Made by a program: the position numbers and the translations under genes. From an uncultured Bacilli bacterium (GTDB lineage: Bacteria > Bacillota_I > Bacilli_A > RF39 > UBA660): DNA of 18,828 bases. This document shows positions 1 through 7,439 of the stretch, one piece after another; positions within the stretch are counted from its first letter, which is position 1, and each line of letters opens with the position of its first letter. The notes under the pieces were generated by a model. It had not been told where the DNA came from. It made no database searches and was given only the letters and a program-made list of their open reading frames with translations. The DNA lies in NCBI GenBank assembly GCA_934098515.1, contig CAKOOK010000018.1:1-18828 (forward strand), read 5' to 3'.

Positions 1-1
1 A

Positions 2-418
2 AGACTTCAAACAGATTTAATATTACTTAGTAATTTTATAAGAAAATATAATTTAGAATTTGTATTCTCTATGTATAGAAAATATAAACATACACCAAAA
101 GCAAAGGATGTAGAAAGTTTAATTATTTCACAAAGAGGGTATGAAAATTCTGAATTTATTAAAGGCCAACAAGTTTCAATAAGCGAATCAGCTAGAAGAT
201 ATTCGCCCAAAGATTTTGATTATACAATTCGCACAGAAGATGGAAGCGAAGAACCTTTATCTGATCCAGAACAATTTGTTGAATTCAGTGATGAAGATAA
301 AGCAAGAATGGCACATACAATTATAACTGAAGTACCATTACTTGATACTGAACACTTAAAAGAAGTATATAATACATTAAAAAACAATTTATCAAATGGT
401 AAGAATTATAAAAAGTAA
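2..418 (+). CDS. 3' end of an unrecognised gene (5' partial)
   Basis: The reading frame is open from the first complete codon of the window to a TAA at 416-418, so the gene starts upstream. The visible 138 residues are charged and soluble, with no membrane segment. They include a basic stretch (Met-Tyr-Arg-Lys-Tyr-Lys at 71-88), an acidic middle part rich in Asp/Glu, and a Lys/Asn-rich tail. The internal ATG at 71 has no RBS before it, so it is unlikely to be the true start. I do not recognise the family. Its place next to a broken RhuM gene and a non-coding stretch would suit the C-terminus of a mobile-element protein such as a relaxase or replication protein, but that is inference from context only. 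Confidence 0.6.
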   Translation, partial: RLQTDLILLSNFIRKYNLEFVFSMYRKYKHTPKAKDVESLIISQRGYENSEFIKGQQVSISESARRYSPKDFDYTIRTEDGSEEPLSDPEQFVEFSDEDKARMAHTIITEVPLLDTEHLKEVYNTLKNNLSNGKNYKK

Positions 419-800
419 TAATTATATAAGAATTGTAATTTATTAAAATTTGCTATTTTTTAAATACGTTTTTAGATACGTTCTGCTAGGTTTGCCGAGT
501 GCAGCAAAGTGCTCCCAAAAGCTGCCAAAATTCCCAATACAAAAGGCCTTGTGAAAGTGGAAAAAAATATAAACAGTATTGTGGTAAATAACATATAAAA
601 TAGCAAAATTTTTATACAGACATTTATACAAATAATATAAAGTTGGTATTCACGCCAGCTTTTAATCTGCCAATAATTAATAGAAGAAAAATAATTATAG
701 ACGAGGTACTAGTTCAAAAAATCAATTGTTTAATAATGTAAAAAATAGTATAATAATTACTATAAATTAAATAAGACTATTTAGAAAAGGAGGGAAAAAT
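419..800. other. 382-bp non-coding stretch beside a decayed accessory region
   Basis: There is no credible gene here; the minus-strand frame at 443-631 has no RBS and an unlikely composition. Bases 470-560 are visibly richer in G and C than the surroundings. They contain a pair of TACGTT direct repeats (about 466 and 477) and an imperfect hairpin, GAGTGC-AGCAAA-GTGCTC, around 498-515 with two G-T pairs. The right part holds the promoter of the RhuM gene. The left part may be a relic of a mobile-element end, but no clear terminal repeats or attachment site can be defined by eye. Confidence 0.4.
726..754 (+). promoter_or_regulatory. sigma-A type promoter of the RhuM gene
   Basis: TTGTTT (726-731) and TATAAT (749-754) are separated by exactly 17 bp, which predicts a start near 761. 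A strong RBS follows at 786-794, just before the TTG start at 801. The upstream control region of the truncated gene thus looks intact. Confidence 0.6.
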
Positions 801-1313
801 TTGGATAATAAGTTAATTGGAAGTGAAAAGAACGTCTTATTCTACTCTGATGAAGAAGGCAATACAAAAGTAGAAGTACTATTAGAAAATGAAGATGTTT
901 GGTTAAAAGCTGAAGCTATATCAACACTCTTTAATATAGACAGAAGTGGAATTGTAAGACATATTAACAATATTTATAAAGATGAAGAGTTGGATGAAAA
1001 TAGCACGTGTGCAAAAATTGCACATATGGGTAATGATGGAAAGCAAACTTACAATACTAAGTATTATAATCTTGATATGATTATTTCTATTGGTTTTAGA
1101 GTTAACTCTAAAAAAGCAATTAAATTTAGAACTTGGGCAAATAAAATAATTAAAGATTATATGGTTCAAGGTTTTTCCTTAAATGATGAGAGATTTTTAA
1201 AAGCTCAGAAATCTGATCAAGAGTATTTTAAAAGATTGCTTGATAGAATTAAATTAATCCGTACAAGTGAGAGAATGTTTTATCAAAAAATTACTGATAT
1301 ATTTGCTAAATGA
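801..1313 (+). pseudogene. RhuM-family protein, C-terminally truncated
   Basis: The N-terminal half of a RhuM-family protein (virulence RhuM / death-on-curing-associated family) is clear. It has a leading beta region, then the segment around residues 30-60 (VWLKAEAISTLFNIDRSGIV) that resembles the KilA-N/BRO-like DNA-binding part of the family. The conserved block YYNLDMIISIGFRVNSKKA-F--WA follows, and the block ending in MFYQKITDI comes just before the stop. Family members I know run to about 300-350 residues, whereas this one stops with TGA after 170. No continuation is visible in the other frames downstream. The start is TTG at 801, chosen because AAAGGAGGG lies 6 bp upstream. RhuM genes are common in genomic islands and defence loci and their role is uncertain. 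Promoter and RBS are intact, so a short protein may still be made. Confidence 0.75.
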
Positions 1314-1397
1314 AACAAAACAGATTGAAAATAAATAAAGTAGACATCGTGTAAAATCACAAAATGTTATGGAGAACAAACAATTATGGAGGTATAA

Positions 1398-2162
1398 ATG
1401 CGAACAAATCCCAAAATTATATTTAAACCGATAACTCTAGAAGGAAATATCAAAATAATTCAAAATTTTTACTTTGAAGAAGACGAAAAGTCAGAAATCC
1501 ACAATTTATTATGTGAATATTTTCCAGAACTTCAAGATATCCACAAAAATATTTCAAAAGAAGAGATATCCACAAAAATTAGTGCTATAATCACGAATTA
1601 TTGCACAAGTAATTCACAAAATATTAAAGAAACTTGCAAAAAATATAGTGCCATTTGGAATAAATACAATGACATCTATTTTAAAAAACTAGCAAACTAT
1701 CTTAACATAAACTGGCCTATAAATATAAATGAAATAACTTGTTATGTTGGCATGTTACCATTTTTTCCTAGAGATATAGATAACCACTCATTTTACATAA
1801 ATCCACATTTAACTGAAGAAAAACTAACAGAAGCCTGTGCACATGAAACACTTCACTTTTTATGGTTTACCAAGTGGAAAACACTTTATCCAGAAATCCC
1901 TAAAGCGGAATACGAAAGCCAATACCTAGCATGGCAATATAGTGAAATGGTAACTGACCCAATTTTAAATAATACAGATTTCCAAGCAATATTTAATTTT
2001 ACCGAAAAATCATATCCTGAATTTTATAAATTACAAAAAAATGGTAAGCCCGTAATGGAAGAACTAAAAAAAATCTATCGTGCCAGCACTAGCATCGAAG
2101 ATAAAATAACAACTGGCTACGAATATTTAAAAAATCTAAATTTTAAAGAAATGGAAAAATAA
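1398..2162 (+). CDS. Uncharacterised HExxH protein, possible zinc metalloprotease
   Basis: This is a 254-residue protein with no signal peptide or membrane segment. The one telling motif is His-Glu-Thr-Leu-His at residues 149-153, inside a hydrophobic helix (ACAHETLHFLWF). That is the HExxH signature of gluzincin-type metallopeptidases. Glu183, in a second helix (YLAWQYSEMVTDPIL), lies 30 residues later and could be the third zinc ligand. The N-terminal 130 residues are charged and helical and match nothing I know. The start ATG at 1398 has GGAGG 5 bp upstream. The EamA transporter gene begins 2 bp after the stop, so the two are surely co-transcribed. The proteolytic role is inferred from the motif alone, and HExxH also occurs by chance. 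Confidence 0.75.
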   Translation: MRTNPKIIFKPITLEGNIKIIQNFYFEEDEKSEIHNLLCEYFPELQDIHKNISKEEISTKISAIITNYCTSNSQNIKETCKKYSAIWNKYNDIYFKKLANYLNINWPININEITCYVGMLPFFPRDIDNHSFYINPHLTEEKLTEACAHETLHFLWFTKWKTLYPEIPKAEYESQYLAWQYSEMVTDPILNNTDFQAIFNFTEKSYPEFYKLQKNGKPVMEELKKIYRASTSIEDKITTGYEYLKNLNFKEMEK

Positions 2163-2164
2163 AA

Positions 2165-3013
2165 ATGGAATATATAAAATGGGTTATTATATACTTAATA
2201 TTTTCTTTAATATTTGCCCAGTGTTTTAAAGAAACAAATAGGAGCATGAAAAACGCCTCAGCTTTAACAATTTTATTAGAAGTTTTTACCGCGCTATTCG
2301 CCCTAATATTATCTCCACTTTTTACATACAAATTCTCATTAAATCCTCAAATACTTTTAACTCTAGGCTTAGTAACAATTATTTATGCTGCAACAGATAG
2401 ATTAAATATCGAAGCAAGATATGGCTTAGCTCCCTCAACATTCAGTATGCTTAAACAACTATCAACCGTCTTCTTAGTAATATTTGGCTTTGTATTCTTA
2501 AAAGAAAAAATTATCTTAACTAAAATCATTGGTATAATTCTCATACTTCTAGCAAATATTCTATTATCCACAAATAAAAAAGGAAAATTAGACCTTAACA
2601 AATACTTTATCATGTGCATAATCTCCAACTTCCTTTTTGCTATTGCTATGTTTATAAATGTTAATATCTCAGATAATTTCAACATTGGATTATATACTGT
2701 CATAACTGTTTTAATCCCAGCCCTAATCATAAAAATTGCCAGCAAACTTTCACTAAACGACTTAAAACAAGAATTCAAATTATACGATAAAAAGAAATTT
2801 ATGCTAGTAAGTTTCTCCTGGGCCATAATGCTTATCTCATCAGTAAAAGCATACGAATACGGAAACATCTCAGTTGTCGCACCACTTCTAACATTATCAA
2901 TGGTAACGAATTCTATATATGAATATTTTATCGAAAAAGACACGAAAAGCCTAAGAAGAAAGCTTCTAATAAGTATTCTAATTATTATTGGAATCATACT
3001 AATAAAAAAATAA
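2165..3013 (+). CDS. EamA/DMT-family membrane transporter
   Basis: The 282-residue protein is almost entirely hydrophobic, with about ten membrane segments in two halves, the layout of the drug/metabolite transporter (EamA) superfamily. The end of the first half carries the typical segment FGFVFLKEKI followed by a glycine-containing helix and a short basic linker (TNKKGK, about residues 137-142). The second half repeats the pattern and ends in a Leu/Ile-rich helix with a Lys-Lys tail. Such proteins move small metabolites, amino acids or toxic compounds across the cytoplasmic membrane; the substrate cannot be read from sequence. It follows the HExxH gene with a 2-bp gap, so translational coupling is likely and the two may serve one function. 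Confidence 0.85.
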   Translation: MEYIKWVIIYLIFSLIFAQCFKETNRSMKNASALTILLEVFTALFALILSPLFTYKFSLNPQILLTLGLVTIIYAATDRLNIEARYGLAPSTFSMLKQLSTVFLVIFGFVFLKEKIILTKIIGIILILLANILLSTNKKGKLDLNKYFIMCIISNFLFAIAMFINVNISDNFNIGLYTVITVLIPALIIKIASKLSLNDLKQEFKLYDKKKFMLVSFSWAIMLISSVKAYEYGNISVVAPLLTLSMVTNSIYEYFIEKDTKSLRRKLLISILIIIGIILIKK

Positions 3014-3126
3014 CTAATAATATAGCAGTCTCTCCTAACTGAATTACCGCAATGTGCCCACTATAAAGACCCAATATTTAAAAGGGACAATATTAAAATT
3101 ATAAATACAAAGAAAGGAACCAAACT

Positions 3127-3666
3127 ATGAAAAGATGCTTCTGGTGTAACTTAAATAACCCATTATATATAGAATATCATGACAAAGAGTGGGGCGTGCT
3201 TAACTTAGATGAAGACTACCTTTTTGAAATGCTAATTCTAGAAATGTTCCAAGCTGGTCTATCTTGGGAGTGCATCCTAAATAAAAGAGAAAACTTTAAA
3301 AAAGCATACGATAATTTTGATATAGATAAAATAATTAACTACGATAAGACAAAAAAAGAAAAACTATATAATGACAAAGGTATTATCAGAAACAAACTTA
3401 AAATAAATGCTAGCATCAATAACGCCATAATCTTCAAAGAAATTCAAAAAGAATATGGATCTTTCTCAAAATATCTCTTGTCATTCATAGATAAATATCC
3501 AGTACACGAAACGGGCCTTACAACATCTCCACTTTCTGATTCCATCTCTAAAGATTTAATAAAAAAGGGCATGAAGTTTACCGGTTCCACAATCATATAC
3601 TCATATCTTCAAGCCATTGGTCTTATAAATTCCCACGAAAAAGAATGTTATCTGCATCAAAACTAA
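3127..3666 (+). CDS. tag: DNA-3-methyladenine glycosylase I
   Basis: Tag removes 3-methyladenine from alkylated DNA, the first step of base excision repair in the cytoplasm. The 179-residue length matches the family. The zinc-binding residues known from E. coli Tag are in register: Cys4 and His18 near the N-terminus, and His170 and Cys174 at the end with the same four-residue spacing. The catalytic/base-pocket residues are also conserved: Tyr17, Glu39 and Trp47 in the LEMFQAGLSW block. The segment GMKFTGSTIIYSYLQAIGLIN is the usual C-terminal signature. The start ATG has AAAGGAA about 8 bp upstream. No obvious promoter is seen in the 113 bp before it, and a hairpin terminator follows the gene. 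Confidence 0.95.
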   Translation: MKRCFWCNLNNPLYIEYHDKEWGVLNLDEDYLFEMLILEMFQAGLSWECILNKRENFKKAYDNFDIDKIINYDKTKKEKLYNDKGIIRNKLKINASINNAIIFKEIQKEYGSFSKYLLSFIDKYPVHETGLTTSPLSDSISKDLIKKGMKFTGSTIIYSYLQAIGLINSHEKECYLHQN

Positions 3667-3670
3667 AAAT

Positions 3671-3694
3671 GTGTCATCTTCTTGACACTTTTTT
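3671..3694 (+). terminator. rho-independent terminator after tag
   Basis: The stem GTGTCA / TGACAC (3671-3676 with 3683-3688), with a 6-nt loop, is followed by six T. It starts five bases after the tag stop codon. Confidence 0.8.
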
Positions 3695-3719
3695 CTTACT
3701 TTATCATTCTAAAAAATAT

Positions 3720-3745
3720 ATACAAAAAATATAACGTGTTATAAT
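3720..3745 (+). promoter_or_regulatory. extended -10 promoter of the P-type ATPase gene
   Basis: TGT-TATAAT lies at 3737-3745, a perfect extended -10. The -35 region (around 3717-3722) is poor, as extended -10 promoters allow. The predicted start, near 3752, falls right at the RBS, leaving a leader of about 14 bases before the ATG at 3766. Confidence 0.6.
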
Positions 3746-3765
3746 AAACTTGGAAAGTGATGCCT

Positions 3766-6135
3766 ATGGAAACAAAAAGATTTAACCCAAAATTCGATGA
3801 AGGTTTAACAAATGAGCAAGTTAATGAAAGAATAACTCAAAATCTAACCAATATTAACGAACAACCACAAACTAAAACAATCAAACAAATCATTTGTAGT
3901 AATGTTTTTACTTATTTTAACTTTCTAAACATTTTCCTAGGAGCATCAATAATTATAACTGGCTTAATTTATAACAGATTTTTTTACTCACTTAAAAACT
4001 GCTTATTCATGGGTACCATTATTTGCAACACTATAATTAGCACCTTTCAAGAAATAACTTCAAAAAAGATAATCGATAAACTATCATTTCTCGCATCAAC
4101 CAAAACAACAGTCATAAGAAACTCTCATAAAAAACTTATCTCAAATGAAGAAATAGTTTTAGATGATATCATATATTTAGAAATAGGTAACGAAGTACCA
4201 ACAGACTGTATCATCTTAAATGGCAAAGTTGAAGCAAACGAATCACTTCTAACTGGTGAAGTAGACCCAATTTATAAGGATGAAGGCAAAGAACTCTTAT
4301 CAGGAAGTTTCATTGTAAGTGGTTCATGTTATGCTAAAGTAAATCACATTGGAAAAGACAACTACATTGCTAAAATATCTAAAGAGGCTAAATACAATAA
4401 AAAAACAAATTCAATCATAATGGGTTCATTCAATCGCTTATTAAAAATACTATCAATCTTAATTATTCCCATTGGCATTCTCTTTTTTACAAACCAAATA
4501 ACTATCACGGGCAGTGTATATGACTCAGTAATTGCCACAGTTGCAGCTTTAATTGGCATGATCCCAGAGGGCTTAATTCTTCTAACTAGTTCAGTAATGG
4601 CCGTAAGCGTTATAAGACTATCTAAATACAAAGTTCTTGTTCAGCAGTTATATTGCATCGAAACACTAGCTAGAGTAAATGTCATTTGTTTAGATAAAAC
4701 GGGAACCATTACAGAAGGTAAAATGAAAGTATATGACACCATAATAGAAACCGGTCATAATAAAAAAGAAATAGATAAAATTCTAGGTGAAATATGTGCC
4801 CATGCAGAAGATCACAGTGCTACATTTACCGCTCTAAAAAATACCTTCACATTATCTCAAACATCATGGAAAGTAAAAGAAACAATTCCTTTTTCATCAG
4901 AAAGAAAATTTTCAGCAGTATCCTTTGAAAATGAAAGTGCATACTATTTGGGAGCCCCAGACTTTATTTTAAAAGAAGACTATGAAAATGAAAAAACAAA
5001 AATTGAAAATTTTCAAAAAAAATATCGTGTATTACTTCTAGCAAAATCTAATGACAAAATAAGTGAACACCCTAAAAAAGTTGAGAAGCTTGCTTACATC
5101 CTAATCAAAGACGTTGTTAGAAAAGATGCCAAAGACACTTTAGAATTCTTTGAAAGAGAAGGTGTTGAAGTAAAAGTAATTTCTGGGGACAACTATAATA
5201 CAGTTATGTCCATTGCTGAAGAAGCCGGCATTAAAAACATCAAAGGAATAGATGCCACAACCCTAAATGATGAAACAATCAAAGAAGCAGCCCTTAATTA
5301 CAATATCTTCGGCAGAGTAACTCCAAAACAAAAAAAGCAAATTATTAAAGCTCTAAAAGAACAAGGCAAAACCGTCGCAATGACTGGTGATGGTATAAAT
5401 GATGTTCTTGCTCTAAAAGAAGCAGACTGCTCGATTGCAATGGCTAGTGGAACAGATGGAGCTAGAAACGTAAGTCAGCTTGTCTTATTAAATTCAGACT
5501 TTAGTAGTATTCCTCATATAGTCGCTGAAGGAAGAAGAACCATCAACAACATCGAAAGAAGTGCATCCCTATTATTAGTAAAAACAATCTTCACAATATT
5601 ACTAGTTCTACTATGTATCATTCTGGGAAGCAAGTATTTCTTCATTCCAATCCAGCTTACACTAATTACCACATTCACTATCGGAATACCATCATTCATC
5701 CTTGCTTTAGAACCTAATACAGACATCGTCAAAGGTAACTTTCTAATAAAAGTAATCGGTAAAAGCCTACCTGCTGCCTTAACCGTCGTCTTCAATGTTA
5801 TTATCATTGAAATGTTTAAATACGCCTTTAACCTACCCGAAGATGTTGTCTCTAGTTTAGTTGTCTTTTTAACAGGTATTTCAGGATTCATCTTCTTATA
5901 TAAACTTTGCGAACCATTTAACGCATTTAGATTTGCCCTTTGGATAACCCTACTAACCGGATTTGAATACTGTGCAATATTCCAATCAAACTTCTTTAAC
6001 ATCAAGTCCATAAACTTTCAAATTTCTCTAATATTTGGAGTACTACTAATATGCTCACTTTATATATTTGATAAACTCAACAAAGTCGTAACAATACTAT
6101 TAAATAAGTACGAATCTAAAAATAAGGCTGCTTAA
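3766..6135 (+). CDS. CtpE-like P-type cation-transporting ATPase
   Basis: This is an ATP-driven ion pump of the cytoplasmic membrane, 789 residues. All catalytic signatures are present: the actuator TGE loop (163-165), the phosphorylated Asp310 in DKTGT, the nucleotide-binding domain after it, and the hinge TGDGIND (540-546). The membrane motif before the phosphorylation site is PEGL (267-270) rather than a heavy-metal CPx motif. No N-terminal metal-binding domain is present. PEGL with this size fits the CtpE group, for which calcium transport has been shown in mycobacteria; Ca2+ or another hard cation is the best guess. The C-terminus holds the remaining membrane helices. Of the possible starts GTG 3757, ATG 3760 and ATG 3766, I chose 3766. 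Only there is the GGAAAGTGAT site at useful spacing. Confidence 0.9.
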   Translation: METKRFNPKFDEGLTNEQVNERITQNLTNINEQPQTKTIKQIICSNVFTYFNFLNIFLGASIIITGLIYNRFFYSLKNCLFMGTIICNTIISTFQEITSKKIIDKLSFLASTKTTVIRNSHKKLISNEEIVLDDIIYLEIGNEVPTDCIILNGKVEANESLLTGEVDPIYKDEGKELLSGSFIVSGSCYAKVNHIGKDNYIAKISKEAKYNKKTNSIIMGSFNRLLKILSILIIPIGILFFTNQITITGSVYDSVIATVAALIGMIPEGLILLTSSVMAVSVIRLSKYKVLVQQLYCIETLARVNVICLDKTGTITEGKMKVYDTIIETGHNKKEIDKILGEICAHAEDHSATFTALKNTFTLSQTSWKVKETIPFSSERKFSAVSFENESAYYLGAPDFILKEDYENEKTKIENFQKKYRVLLLAKSNDKISEHPKKVEKLAYILIKDVVRKDAKDTLEFFEREGVEVKVISGDNYNTVMSIAEEAGIKNIKGIDATTLNDETIKEAALNYNIFGRVTPKQKKQIIKALKEQGKTVAMTGDGINDVLALKEADCSIAMASGTDGARNVSQLVLLNSDFSSIPHIVAEGRRTINNIERSASLLLVKTIFTILLVLLCIILGSKYFFIPIQLTLITTFTIGIPSFILALEPNTDIVKGNFLIKVIGKSLPAALTVVFNVIIIEMFKYAFNLPEDVVSSLVVFLTGISGFIFLYKLCEPFNAFRFALWITLLTGFEYCAIFQSNFFNIKSINFQISLIFGVLLICSLYIFDKLNKVVTILLNKYESKNKAA

Positions 6136-6155
6136 ATGTGGTCTTATTTTTATTT
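6118..6155 (+). terminator. terminator overlapping the end of the ATPase gene
   Basis: A 9-bp AT-rich stem, AAAAATAAG (6118-6126) with CTTATTTTT (6143-6151), encloses the stop codon. It extends inward by G-T and C-G pairs and runs into a T-rich tail. Confidence 0.6.
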
Positions 6156-6203
6156 CAACCTAAAGTTGAGTAATCTAAACTTAAAATCAATTGAAAAAAA
6201 ACA

Positions 6204-6232
6204 CCTTTCTTTTTAAAATTAAATCAGAAAGG
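6204..6232 (+). promoter_or_regulatory. inverted repeat pairing with the rhodanese RBS region
   Basis: CCTTTCT (6204-6210) is complementary to AGAAAGG (6226-6232) across a 15-nt AT loop. The right arm covers the first half of the purine-rich RBS (AAAGGAAGG) that ends about 5 bases before the ATG at 6241. In the RNA this hairpin could reduce ribosome access. Further upstream a small hairpin TCAAC-CTAAA-GTTGA (6155-6169) overlaps a weak possible promoter (TTCAAC at 6154, TAAACT at 6176). Confidence 0.4.
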
Positions 6233-6240
6233 AAGGAAAA

Positions 6241-6951
6241 ATGAAAAATAAAATAATAACTAGTTTAATTAGTGGACTATTAGGAGCATCTATTGTACTT
6301 GTATTTGTTTTAATTGCTAAGCAAAACATTGTAATTGAAAAGCCACTCCCAACTCCAGAACTAGCTGAAGGTTTAAGAGGAGAGTATGGCATAGATAAAA
6401 ATATTAATGAAAAAACAATTGATAATTATCTAAACAGAACAGATACCGTTTATAGAGACGTTCGTATGCTTGTAGACACAGCTTCATGGGAAAATAAAGG
6501 AGGAGATAGATACTTATCTGGATACATAAAAGGATTCGAAGTAATCCCAGCTCCATACCTAGCAAATTATAAAGAATCATACATTAAACAAAAAGAAAAA
6601 GAAAACGTAAGTGGACTTTATGTGGGAGATGCCTTATTTAAACTAACAGATGACGATAAATACATACCAAATTATGAAGAAAGTATGGATATATTAGAAA
6701 CGGTCTTCCCTAAAGATAAAAATATTTTCATTATATGTGGTGCAGGTGGTTACGCAGGCCAAGTAAAAAATATGCTTGTATCTCTAGGATGGGATGAATC
6801 TAAAATTCGTGATATAGGTGGTTACTGGTATTATGAAGGAAAAAATAAAGTAGAAGTTAAAGAAACTATAAATGGCAAAGACTACTATAACTTCAGCAAA
6901 GTACCATACTATAATCTAGATTTTAAAAGTCTTCACAAAATTACTAAATGA
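6241..6951 (+). CDS. Membrane-anchored rhodanese-like protein
   Basis: The first 30 residues form a signal-anchor helix (two Lys, then a Leu/Ile/Val segment), so the 236-residue protein is probably tethered outside the membrane. The rest resembles a rhodanese domain. VDTASWENKGGDRYLSGYIKG takes the place of the usual 'D-R-xxEY-xGHI-G' entry strand. The strand IFIIC is followed by the loop CGAGGYAG (166-173), where Cys166 would carry the persulfide. GW..SKIRDIGGYWYYEG is the typical final strand and helix. A rhodanese transfers sulfane sulfur from a donor to a thiol or cyanide acceptor. The next gene overlaps by four bases (ATGA) and encodes a thioredoxin-like lipoprotein, so both probably act together on thiols at the cell surface. 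The true substrate is unknown. Confidence 0.8.
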   Translation: MKNKIITSLISGLLGASIVLVFVLIAKQNIVIEKPLPTPELAEGLRGEYGIDKNINEKTIDNYLNRTDTVYRDVRMLVDTASWENKGGDRYLSGYIKGFEVIPAPYLANYKESYIKQKEKENVSGLYVGDALFKLTDDDKYIPNYEESMDILETVFPKDKNIFIICGAGGYAGQVKNMLVSLGWDESKIRDIGGYWYYEGKNKVEVKETINGKDYYNFSKVPYYNLDFKSLHKITK

Positions 6952-7382
6952 AAAAAATTACAATAATTATAATTTGTCTTTTCCTATCAGCATGCACAAA
7001 TTCATCAAAATTTTCTATAGAAAAAGAATATTACAAAGAAAGCAAATTTATAGATGTTACCAGTGAAGATATTAAAGAATTAAAAGATAATAAAAAATCG
7101 TTTATAGTTTTCACTTACAACAATTATTGTATGCTAGAAATCCCTTGTGATGAAATATTTAAAAAAGTAATGAATAAATATAATATTAGTTTTTTATATT
7201 TACCTTATGAAGAGATGAAAAATACATTTATTTATGGTGAAGTAAAACTAGCGCCATCAGTAATATTAATTAAAGAAGGCAAAATAGTCGCATACCTAGA
7301 CGCAGAAAGTGATAAAGACCTTCTAAAATATCAAGATACTGAAGAATTTGAAAAATGGTTAACTTCTTACATAAATACCTAA
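6948..7382 (+). CDS. Thioredoxin-like lipoprotein
   Basis: This 144-residue protein has a lipoprotein signal: basic start, hydrophobic core, and lipobox LSAC with Cys16 as the lipid-modified residue. The mature part looks like a thioredoxin fold: strand SFIVFTY, then two cysteines, Cys61 and Cys67, where a CxxC motif would be. Later LAPSVILIKEGKIVAYL matches the cis-proline strand and the following beta-hairpin. The cysteines are spaced CX5C, not CXXC, so ordinary disulfide exchange is doubtful. Related small lipoproteins in Bacillota have the same irregular spacing. Its ATG overlaps the rhodanese stop (ATGA), which implies translational coupling. It is probably exported and anchored to the outer face of the membrane. 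A strong terminator follows. Confidence 0.75.
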   Translation: MKKITIIIICLFLSACTNSSKFSIEKEYYKESKFIDVTSEDIKELKDNKKSFIVFTYNNYCMLEIPCDEIFKKVMNKYNISFLYLPYEEMKNTFIYGEVKLAPSVILIKEGKIVAYLDAESDKDLLKYQDTEEFEKWLTSYINT

Positions 7383-7383
7383 T

Positions 7384-7413
7384 GAAAGAAACTTTATTTT
7401 CTTTCTTTTTTTT
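7384..7413 (+). terminator. terminator after the rhodanese/lipoprotein pair
   Basis: An 8-bp stem, GAAAGAAA / TTTCTTTC (7384-7391 with 7398-7405), with loop CTTTAT is followed by eight T. The end of the T-tract abuts the extended -10 of prfB. Confidence 0.75.
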
Positions 7414-7421
7414 GCTATAAT
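7393..7421 (+). promoter_or_regulatory. extended -10 promoter of prfB
   Basis: TGC-TATAAT lies at 7413-7421; the -35 position (TTTATT, 7393-7398) falls inside the upstream terminator. The predicted start is near 7428, directly at the GAGGT RBS, so the leader is only about 12 bases. Confidence 0.6.
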
Positions 7422-7439
7422 TTCATTGAGGTACTAATT

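Noticed and set aside
443..631. Minus-strand 62-codon frame in the left non-coding stretch
   Set aside because: It has no RBS and an odd composition (many Phe and Tyr); it is more likely non-coding DNA.
2383..2997. 204-codon open frame on the minus strand opposite the EamA gene
   Set aside because: It has no RBS and is antisense to an obvious transporter; open antisense frames are common over AT-rich genes coding for Leu/Ile.
3014..3126. In-frame open stretch after the EamA stop (codons for QSLLTELPQCAHYKDP and on), locally richer in GC
   Set aside because: There is no start codon or RBS and two stops separate it from EamA. It may be a gene relic but nothing supports a product.
5514..6011. 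165-codon minus-strand frame within the P-type ATPase gene
   Set aside because: It is a shadow of the conserved ATPase sequence and has no RBS.
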